From assembly GCA_002245135.1 (NCBI GenBank), contig NGBS01001193.1, positions 1-64,000 of the forward strand: a stretch of DNA of 64,000 bases, given 5' to 3'. This document shows, one piece after another, positions 21,576 to 33,500 of the stretch. A program made the position numbers and the translations under genes. This stretch comes from Proteromonas lacertae. Taxonomy: Eukaryota; Sar; Bigyra; Opalinata; Proteromonadidae. The notes below the pieces were generated by a model. That model ran no database searches and was not told the origin of the DNA. It was given only the letters and a program-made list of their open reading frames with translations. Position 1 is the stretch's first letter; each line of letters opens with the position of its first letter.

Positions 21576-24500
21576 ATGATGAAAGATTCACTTTTTATGT
21601 TATTCATTTTTCAGGTAGTGTTTGTTACCACTTTTAACATCACTATAGAAGAAACTGAGGTGAAAAGAGAGTTAATTAAGAGTGATAATGAAGGTGGTGG
21701 TCATCTCACTACAATTGTTGATGCAAGATCTACAGCTAATTATAATTTTGCAAGTAATAATGCTCCAAAGATATCTGTTCGTCTTTATGAAAAATTACAA
21801 AGTGGTGTTACAATAAAGATTGGCGTTTTGAATGATGATGGTTCAGTGATAGAAAGTAGTTATAAATCCATATCTGTAACAACATTAGACCCACAAGTTA
21901 TAATTGTTACTCCTTCAATTAATGCAGTGATTACAATCACAACTGGATCTTATTCAACTAATTACTTCACATTACAATGGAATCTTCTTTATTGTGAAGA
22001 TAATGAATGGAGTAAAAGTAAAACAGAAGGTGTTTGTGAAATATGTAATACAGGAGTGATAAATGAAGATGATAACTATTTGAATATTTGTCCATGTATT
22101 CAATACACTCACTATTTCAATACTGAAAATAAGAGATGTGAAGAATGTCCATTTGGTACATTTCGACCAAAAGGATCTATGATATGCTTAAGTCGAATTC
22201 CTATTGATGTAAATTTTCTATATTTAGGACTTAGTTTATTAAATGAAGATAAAATGTCTTCAATATATGTGAATACATCTAAATTATTGAGATATGATGG
22301 AACATCTGCATCATCTGATCGAATAGGTAAAATGATGATATCTTATAATAAATGGTGTTATGATTTATTAAATGTGAATATTAAAAATGAATATATCAGT
22401 AATTGGTGTTTGAATGGTAATGGATATAATAATAATTATGTAAAAGCTGTAATTGATATATATGATACTGAGAATATAACTGAATTCTACTATGAATATA
22501 GTGAAAGAGACTTAACTGAATTAAACCAAAGATACCGACTATATATAGTGATGTGTAAAGATAATTTACCAGGAGTAATCGATTTCACAGGAGTTCGTGT
22601 TGAGAATGGTGGCTTTTATGACTATAATGATTATTATCGAAATCATTTATTAATAATTAATACAGGTAGTGTTAAATATAACTTGAGTAATTATCGACTT
22701 ATAGAAATGCATAATTTAGGAAATGATAATGAAATAGAAATAATGAAAATAATAAAAGAGAAATTGAATCGAATCGAATTTGCAGAAGGTAAATTAGCAA
22801 GTCCATGTGGTCGAAATACTCGATACGAAAATACTAAGTGTATAGCATGTGAATCAACAAAATATAGTTATGCAGGTAGTTATAAATGTTCAAAATGTGA
22901 AGGTGATATTGATTGTGATTCAATAAGTCGTTTGAAACCATTTTTTGTAGATAGTGAAAGTCAATTGACGAAGTATATAGGTAATAGCGAAGAAAATCAA
23001 ATCGTAATTCCATCTAATAATGCGAAATATTTAAATTTTCAAAAGAATGTAATAGAAAATAGTAATACAAATTACAAATTGGTGAAATATTTATTTTATC
23101 GAACAAGTGGTGATGTTTATAAAGAAATAGATAGAAGTTCAAAATCATGGCAAAAATTCGAATTAGAAGCAATAGAATATTATTCAATAGTAATAACAAC
23201 ATCAAGTAGTAGTGGTGTTCGAAATTATCGTTGGAGTTTACAATGGTGTGATGTTGGTTATTGGAGTCCAAATCAAGACAGAAATAACTGTGAAATATGT
23301 AATACAGGAGTGATAAATGAAGATGATACTTATTTGAATATTTGTCCATGTAATCAATACACTCACTATTTTAATACTGAAAATAAGAGATGTGAAGAAT
23401 GTCCATTTGGTACATTTCGACCTATAGGATCAAAGAAATGCTTAAGTCGAATTCCAATCGATGTAAATTTCATGTATTTAGGACTTAGTTTATTAAACGA
23501 AGATAATTTATCTCCAATTTATGTTGAAACCTCAAAATTATTAAAATATGACAATGGGACATTTACATCATCTGATCGAATAGGTAAAATGATGATATCT
23601 TATAATAAATGGTGTTATGATTTATTAAATGTGAATATTAAAAATGAATACACTAGTAACTGGTGTTTGAATGGTAATGGATATGATTTAATTTATATAA
23701 AATATGCAATGGAGATATATACACCTGAAGATGAAAATGAAATTTATTATGAATTTAATGAAAGAAGTTTAAATGAGTTGAATCAAAGATATCGATTATA
23801 TATAATAATATGTAAAGATAATTTACCTGAAATAATCGATGAAAGTGGATTTCGTGTTAAAGATGGCGGGTTTTATGATTATTATGATTATTATCGAAAT
23901 CATTTATTAATAATTAATACAGGTAGTGTTAAATATAACTTGAGTAATTATCGACTTATAGAAATGCATAATTTAGGAAATGATAATGAAATAGAAATAA
24001 TGAAAATAATAAAAGAGAAATTGAATCGAATCGAATTTGCAGAAGGTAAATTAGCAAGTCCATGTGGTCGAAATACTCGATACGAAAATACTAAGTGTAT
24101 AGCATGTGAATCAACAAAATATAGTTATGCAGGTAGTTATAAATGTTCAAAATGTGAAGGTGATATTGATTGTGATTCAATAAGTCGTTTGAAACCATTT
24201 TTTGTAGATAGTGAAAGTCAATTGACGAAGTATATAGGTAATAGCGAAGAAAATCAAATCGTAATTCCATCTAATAATGCGAAATATTTAAATTTTCAAA
24301 AGAATGTAATAGAAAATAGTAATACAAATTACAAATTGGTGAAATATTTATTTTATCGAACAAGTGGTGATGTTTATAAAGAAATAGATAGAAGTTCAAA
24401 ATCATGGCAAAAATTCGAATTAGAAGCAATAGAATATTATTCAATAGTAATAACAACATCAAGTAGTAGTGGTGTTCGAAATTATCGTTGGAGTTTACAA

Positions 24501-27500
24501 TGGTGTGATGTTGGTTATTGGAGTCCAAATCAAGACAGAAATAACTGTGAAATATGTAATACAGGAGTGATAAATGAAGATGATACTTATTTGAATATTT
24601 GTCCATGTAATCAATACACTCACTATTTTAATACTGAAAATAAGAGATGTGAAGAATGTCCATTTGGTACATTTCGACCTATAGGATCAAAGAAATGCTT
24701 AAGTCGAATTCCAATCGATGTAAATTTCATGTATTTAGGACTTAGTTTATTAAACGAAGATAATTTATCTCCAATTTATGTTGAAACCTCAAAATTATTA
24801 AAATATGACAATGGGACATTTACATCATCTGATCGAATAGGTAAAATGATGATATCTTATAATAAATGGTGTTATGATTTATTAAATGTGAATATTAAAA
24901 ATGAATATACTAGTAACTGGTGTTTGAATGGTAATGGATATGATTTAATTTATATAAAATATGCAATGGAGATATATACACCTGAAGATGAAAATGAAAT
25001 TTATTATGAATTTAATGAAAGAAGTTTAAATGAGTTGAATCAAAGATATCGATTATATATAATAATATGTAAAGATAATTTACCTGAAATAATCGATGAA
25101 AGTGGATTTCGTGTTAAAGATGGCGGGTTTTATGATTATTATGATTATTATCGAAATCATTTATTAATAATTAATACAGGTAGTGTTAAATATAACTTGA
25201 GTAATTATCGACTTATAGAAATGCATAATTTAGGAAATGATAATGAAATAGAAATAATGAAAATAATAAAAGAGAAATTGAATCGAATCGAATTTGCAGA
25301 AGGTAAATTAGCAAGTCCATGTGGTCGAAATACTCGATACGAAAATACTAAGTGTATAGCATGTGAATCAACAAAATATAGTTATGCAGGTAGTTATAAA
25401 TGTTCAAAATGTGAAGGTGATATTGATTGTGATTCAATAAGTCGTTTGAAACCATTTTTTGTAGATAGTGAAAGTCAATTGACGAAGTATATAGGTAATA
25501 GCGAAGAAAATCAAATCGTAATTCCATCTAATAATGCGAAATATTTAAATTTTCAAAAGAATGTAATAGAAAATAGTAATACAAATTACAAATTGGTGAA
25601 ATATTTATTTTATCGAACAAGTGGTGATGTTTATAAAGAAATAGATAGAAGTTCAAAATCATGGCAAAAATTCGAATTAGAAGCAATAGAATATTATTCA
25701 ATAGTAATAACAACATCAAGTAGTAGTGGTGTTCGAAATTATCGTTGGAGTTTACAATGGTGTGATGTTGGTTATTGGAGTCCAAATCAAGACAGAAATA
25801 ACTGTGAAATATGTAATACAGGAGTGATAAATGAAGATGATACTTATTTGAATATTTGTCCATGTAATCAATACACTCACTATTTTAATACTGAAAATAA
25901 GAGATGTGAAGAATGTCCATTTGGTACATTTCGACCTATAGGATCAAAGAAATGCTTAAGTCGAATTCCAATCGATGTAAATTTCATGTATTTAGGACTT
26001 AGTTTATTAAACGAAGATAATTTATCTCCAATTTATGTTGAAACCTCAAAATTATTAAAATATGACAATGGGACATTTACATCATCTGATCGAATAGGTA
26101 AAATGATGATATCTTATAATAAATGGTGTTATGATTTATTAAATGTGAATATTAAAAATGAATATACTAGTAACTGGTGTTTGAATGGTAATGGATATGA
26201 TTTAATTTATATAAAATATGCAATGGAGATATATACACCTGAAGATGAAAATGAAATTTATTATGAATTTAATGAAAGAAGTTTAAATGAGTTGAATCAA
26301 AGATATCGATTATATATAATAATATGTAAAGATAATTTACCTGAAATAATCGATGAAAGTGGATTTCGTGTTAAAGATGGCGGGTTTTATGATTATTATG
26401 ATTATTATCGAAATCATTTATTAATAATTAATACAGGTAGTGTTAAATATAACTTGAGTAATTATCGACTTATAGAAATGCATAATTTAGGAAATGATAA
26501 TGAAATAGAAATAATGAAAATAATAAAAGAGAAATTGAATCGAATCGAATTTGCAGAAGGTAAATTAGCAAGTCCATGTGGTCGAAATACTCGATACGAA
26601 AATACTAAGTGTATAGCATGTGAATCAACAAAATATAGTTATGCAGGTAGTTATAAATGTTCAAAATGTGAAGGTGATATTGATTGTGATTCAATAAGTC
26701 GTTTGAAACCATTTTTTGTAGATAGTGAAAGTCAATTGACGAAGTATATAGGTAATAGCGAAGAAAATCAAATCGTAATTCCATCTAATAATGCGAAATA
26801 TTTAAATTTTCAAAAGAATGTAATAGAAAATAGTAATACAAATTACAAATTGGTGAAATATTTATTTTATCGAACAAGTGGTGATGTTTATAAAGAAATA
26901 GATAGAAGTTCAAAATCATGGCAAAAATTCGAATTAGAAGCAATAGAATATTATTCAATAGTAATAACAACATCAAGTAGTAGTGGTGTTCGAAATTATC
27001 GTTGGAGTTTACAATGGTGTGATGTTGGTTATTGGAGTCCAAATCAAGACAGAAATAACTGTGAAATATGTAATACAGGAGTGATAAATGAAGATGATAC
27101 TTATTTGAATATTTGTCCATGTAATCAATACACTCACTATTTTAATACTGAAAATAAGAAATGTGAAGAATGTCCATTTGGTACATTTCGATCTATTGGT
27201 GCTTTAAAATGTGGTTATACTCCTGATGTATTAACTAGTTTATCTACAACATATTTAATAATATTATTTAGTAAAAATCAGATATCAATGTTGTTATATT
27301 CTATGAAGAAGATTTTATTCGAATCAGTAAATACATTTTCATTTTCTGTTTTATCAGATTATCAAATTGATCAAATTAAATCTAATCCCAGTTTTATTAT
27401 TTATTCAAAATTACCTCAATCTTCATTGAATCAATTGACTGGAATGTTTTTAACTCATATTAATAACAAATATACTCTATCAACATATCCATTTGTTAAA

Positions 27501-30500
27501 CTCTATTCAACTGATGAAAACAAGTTTGATTATTCATATATTAATATTGGTGTATATTTATCAATTGATGATACAATTCCAATAATAAAAGAATGTGTTA
27601 GTATCAATAAAAACTCAAATGATTTTACCAAAACAATAGTTTCTAATAATGTATTTTTGATATTTGTAACTTTAAATAAAGAAAAAGAAATTGTTTCAAA
27701 TGAGATAGAAAATCTATTAAGTTGTATTTATGGAATAGTAATAACAAAAAGTGAAATAGATGAATCATTGAAAATGATTTCTTCAATTTCTCCTTCTCTT
27801 CAACCTGATAATCCATTTGTATCACCAAAATCTTCCAATATTGAATCATGTAGATCTGAAGTACTTTCTTCAGTGTATAACACCTATTTTACAATTCCTA
27901 AAACCTGCTTTCTAAAAGATACTCAAGAGAAAGTATATGGAAGAATAATCTCTCCATTAAATGGCTTAATAATCAGTGTAAATGAAAATAATGGATTTGA
28001 ATTAATATGTAAAGATGAAGAATGTATAGGTTTAAATGTATTAACCTTAGTTGGTCAAAATGGAGTTGAATTAAACAAACATACAATCGAAATAACAATA
28101 AGTAAAACTTCATCAATTCCTTATTTTAATCAAAAATACTCAAAGAAAATCGATATTGGTATAAAATATGATTTAGAATTATCTGAATATCTCTTATCAA
28201 AATATTATCCATTAAATGTAAAGATATTAAAAGAGAATGATATATGTGATAAATATGTATATTTATTAAATCAAAGAATGTATATTGAATGGACAAATCC
28301 AACAGATATAGAATCTTGTATAATGAGTTTATCAATAAAATTCCAAGATTCAATTTCCACAGTTGAATTATCAATATCTCCAAATATTGAACAGGATATA
28401 CTAAGTGGTCATGTCACTACTAATGTTAATGCAAGATCTACAAAGAGTTTTGAATTTGTTAGTAATAATGCTCCAAAGATATCTGTTCGTCTTTATGAAA
28501 AATTACAAAGTGGTGTTACAATAAAGATTGGCGCTTTAAATGATGATGGTTCAGTGATAGAAAGTAGTTATAAATCCATATCTGTAACAACATTAGACCC
28601 ACAAGTTATAATTGTTACTCCTTCAGTTAAAGCTGTGATTACAATTACAACTGGATCTTATTCAACTAATTACTTCACATTACAATGGAATCTTCTTTAT
28701 TGTGAAGATAATGAATGGAGTAAAAGTAAAACAGAAGGTGTTTGTGAAATATGTAATACAGGAGTGATAAATGAAGATGATAACTATTTGAATATTTGTC
28801 CATGTATTCAATACACTCACTATTTCAATACTGAAAATAAGAGATGTGAAGAATGTCCATTTGGTACATTTCGACCAAAAGGTTCAAAGAGATGTTTGAA
28901 TCGAATTCCAATCGATGTAAATTTCATGTATTTAGGACTTAGTTTATTAAACGAAGATAATTTATCTCCAATTTATGTTGAAACCTCAAAATTATTAAAA
29001 TATGACAATGGGACATTTACATCATCTGATCGAATAGGTAAAATGATGATATCTTATAATAAATGGTGTTATGATTTATTAAATGTGAATATTAAAAATG
29101 AATATACTAGTAACTGGTGTTTGAATGGTAATGGATATGATTTAATTTATATAAAATATGCAATGGAGATATATGCATCTGAAGATGAAAATGAAATTTA
29201 TTATGAATTTAATGAAAGAAGTTTAAATGAGTTGAATCAAAGATATCGATTATATATAATAATATGTAAAGATAATTTACCTGAAATAATCGATGAAAGT
29301 GGATTTCGTGTTAAAGATGGTGAATTTTATGATTATTATGATGATTATCGAAATCATTTATTAATAATCAATATAGGTACAAAAACATATGATTATCATA
29401 ATTATCGAAATCTCGAAATAGCCAATATAGGAAATGTTAATGAAGAAGCCATTATGAATACAATAAAAGAGAAATTGAATCGAATCGAATTTGCAGAAGG
29501 TAAATTAGCAAGTCCATGTGGTCGAAATACTCGATACGAAAATACTAAGTGTATAGCATGTGAATCAACAAAATATAGTTATGCAGGTAGTTATAAATGT
29601 TCAAAATGTGAAGGTGATATTGATTGTGATTCAATAAGTCGTTTAAAACCATTTATAGTGAATAGTGAAGGTCAAATATCAAAATATATAGAAAGGTATG
29701 AAGAACATCGAATTGAAATTCCCTCAAATAATGCTAAATATTTATATTTTGAAAAAAATATAAAAGAAACTAATTACATAAATTTATATTTAGTAAAAGG
29801 CTTATATTTATATTCAACTTCCTTGGCATATAAAGAAATAGATAGAAGTATAACAGATTGGCAAAAATTCGAATTAGAAGAAAGTGAATATTATTCGATA
29901 GAAATAGTTGCTTCATTTAACTATGATAGTAAAATTCAAAATTTTCATTGGAGTTTACAATGGTGTGAAGTAGGTTCTTGGAGTCCAAATCAAGACAGAA
30001 ATAACTGTGAAATATGTAATACAGGAGTGATAAATGAAGATGATACTTATTTGAATATTTGTCCATGTAATCAATACACTCATTATTTCAATACTGAGAA
30101 TAAGAAATGTGAAGAATGTCCAGCAGGCACATTTCGACCTATTGGTGCTTTAAATTGTGGTTATACTCCTGATTTATTAAATAGTTTATCTACAACTAAT
30201 ATCAACTTATTATTTAGTTTAAACAAATATTCAATGATGATGTATTCTATGAAGAAGATTTTATTCAAATCAGTAAATACATTTTCATTTTCTGTTTTAT
30301 CAGATTATCAAATTGATCAAATTAAATCTAATCCCAGTTTTATTATTTATTCAAAATTACCTCAATCTTCATTGAATCAATTGACTGGAATGTTTTTAAC
30401 TCATATTAATAACAAATATACTCTATCAACATATCCATTTGTTAAACTCTATTCAACTGATGAAAACAAGTTTGATTATTCATATATTAATATTGGTGTA

Positions 30501-33500
30501 TATTTATCAATTGATGATACAATTCCAATAATAAAAGAATGTGTTAGTATCAATAAAAACTCAAATGATTTTACCAAAACAATAGTTTCTAATAATGTAT
30601 TTTTGATATTTGTAACTTTAAATAAAGAAAAAGAAATTGTTTCAAATGAGATAGAAAATCTATTAAGTTGTATTTATGGAATAGTAATAACAAAAAGTGA
30701 AATAGATGAATCATTGAAAATGATTTCTTCAATTTCTCCTTCTCTTCAACCTGATAATCCATTTGTATCACCAAAATCTTCCAATATTGAATCATGTAGA
30801 TCTGAAGTACTTTCTTCAGTGTATAACACCTATTTTACAATTCCTAAAACCTGCTTTCTAAAAGATACTCAAGAGAAAGTATATGGAAGAATAATCTCTC
30901 CATTAAATGGCTTAATAATCAGTGTAAATGAAAATAATGGATTTGAATTAATATGTAAAGATGAAGAATGTATAGGTTTAAATGTATTAACCTTAGTTGG
31001 TCAAAATGGAGTTGAATTAAACAAACATACAATCGAAATAACAATAAGTAAAACTTCATCAATTCCTTATTTTAATCAAAAATACTCAAAGAAAATCGAT
31101 ATTGGTATAAAATATGATTTAGAATTATCTGAATATCTCTTATCAAAATATTATCCATTAAATGTAAAGATATTAAAAGAGAATGATATATGTGATAAAT
31201 ATGTATATTTATTAAATCAAAGAATGTATATTGAATGGACAAATCCAACAGATATAGAATCTTGTATAATGAGTTTATCAATAAAATTCCAAGATTCAAT
31301 TTCCACAGTTGAATTATCAATATCTCCAAATATTGAAACAATTGAACTATATGATGATTTACAATTCTATTATGCGAATAATGCTTATAAAATCGATTTG
31401 GCATGTGATGACTATAAAGCATTAAGTGACTCTCAACCAATAGAATCTATCAATAACAAAACTGGATTTTACTATTTACCTCCTGAATTAGAAGTATTAA
31501 CAATTCATGAAGCAATGATAATCTGTTATTTAGATGATGAAGTAAAATTCTATGGATATGAATATTTATATTTAAGTGAAGAAATGATATTTCCAAATCA
31601 ACTATCAATATTGAACATACTTCCAGGATCTTATCAATATGAATTTAATAACAAACCATCAACATTAATCAAAGTGAATGAAATACAAAATAATCACACT
31701 TTGATTAGTCGAATCACAGTTGGAGATAAATCAACCAAATTCATTTTATGTTCTTATTTGAATGAAAATTATATGGGATGTAATTATAATTTAGAATCTT
31801 ATTTATCAGATAGTTCAAATGAAGGAACATTATTAGTTCATGCAATTGAAGATAATCCAACATCAAAGATTACATTTTATGATGAATGTGTGAATAATTG
31901 CAATCATGGAAGTTGTATATTTGGAGAATGTGTATGTATGAAAGGATGGAAGAATGTTGATTGTAACAGTGAATTTATCTCTCCAATATTTAAGAATGAT
32001 GTAAAGATAATTGAATGTGAAGAGAATAAGAAATGTTCATTTAAAAATCCAATTGTTATTGAAAATAGTAATGTGTTTAAAGATATATCTTACTCAATAT
32101 CAAAACCATTCAAATATGAAAAAGACAGCAATTCATTTGTATCCTCAGTGATAATAACAAATTTAGTTGATATTCGAAATATAAGAATCTCAATCAAAAC
32201 AGATAATGAGATAAACTCATTTGAAGTTGAGATAAAACTAATACTTAAAATCAAGCCGGAGTTGAAATTATCTGATTATTTAGAATGTAAAACAAAGACA
32301 GATTCATATATATCTTCATCCAACATATTCAAAATATCAAATGAAAATAAAATGAAATTAATGATAGAAAAGAAATGTGAAAATGAGAAGAAAGGAAGAA
32401 AAATGATAATAAAAGAAAATTCCTTTTCAATATCTGAAATATCCAAATCAGATTGTATTTACGCATTATCTAATCTAAATTCTGTTGATTTAAAGTCGTC
32501 TTACAATCTGAAAGGAAATGAAATATATTTTGATTCTTCAAATATTTATCAAAATCCAAACTGTATAGATTCTGATAAATGTGAGATTAATTTCACAATC
32601 CATAAATCTTGTTTAATTTCCTCAATAGAATTACCAAATATAAATGGATTGAAGTTAAGTCAAAACAAAACTAATGAAAATGAGATAGAAATAACAATAG
32701 AATGTGATAAAGAATCTTCAAATGATAATAGAATAAATGAATATGAAATAGAGATAAAAGAATTCGGAATAACAATCCCAATATCATTTGATTATCGAGA
32801 ATATAATATAAAATCAAATAAAAATGAATATTCTATATCATTAATGAGAGATGAATGTGTAATGAAATCCATTGAAATATCTTTTCATATTCCATACTCA
32901 GTGTTATTAATAATAGAATCAGATTCTTCATCAATAAAGCCAATCAATAAAAACATGACCTTATATTCGAAAGACTATTTAAATGAATTGTCATATTCAA
33001 TTCCATTAAAAATCTGTATAAATGAGAATGAGAATGTAAAATTAAAAATATCCAGTTATTCATCAAAAGAAGAATTCTCAAAAACAATTGAAATTCCATT
33101 TGATTTAAGTGTATTAAATAATGATAATGATAAAATAACATTGAAAATAAAATGTTTTGATGAAATTAGTTTAATCAACAAAATAGAAAACGATGTTGGT
33201 TTTCAAGTAGAACTTCAATCATCAAGAAATAATTATATAAAAGAATCAAATGGAGAATCAATTATTATGTCAATTGAAAGAGGCGATTATTCCATGATAA
33301 TAACTCCCAAAGATAATATGAGAGAATCTGTTATATCATTCCATCATTTGGTAAAAAATGAAGAAGAATTATATATCTATTTACCATATCCAAATATAAT
33401 AATGAGTTGGTATTTGAATGAAACAAAAGAAATTGAAGAGAGTAATAGAATAATGAATAGAATAGAATATATAAAATCGTTAGAAGAAGCAATAATAGTG

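Noticed and set aside
23014-27120. Minus-strand 111-codon open frames recurring every 1,257 bp
   Set aside because: They are antisense shadows of the tandem repeat in the plus-strand surface-protein gene.
31888-31970. EGF-like module as evidence of an animal origin
   Set aside because: Single EGF-like modules are common in protist surface proteins; intron size and other genes argue against an animal.
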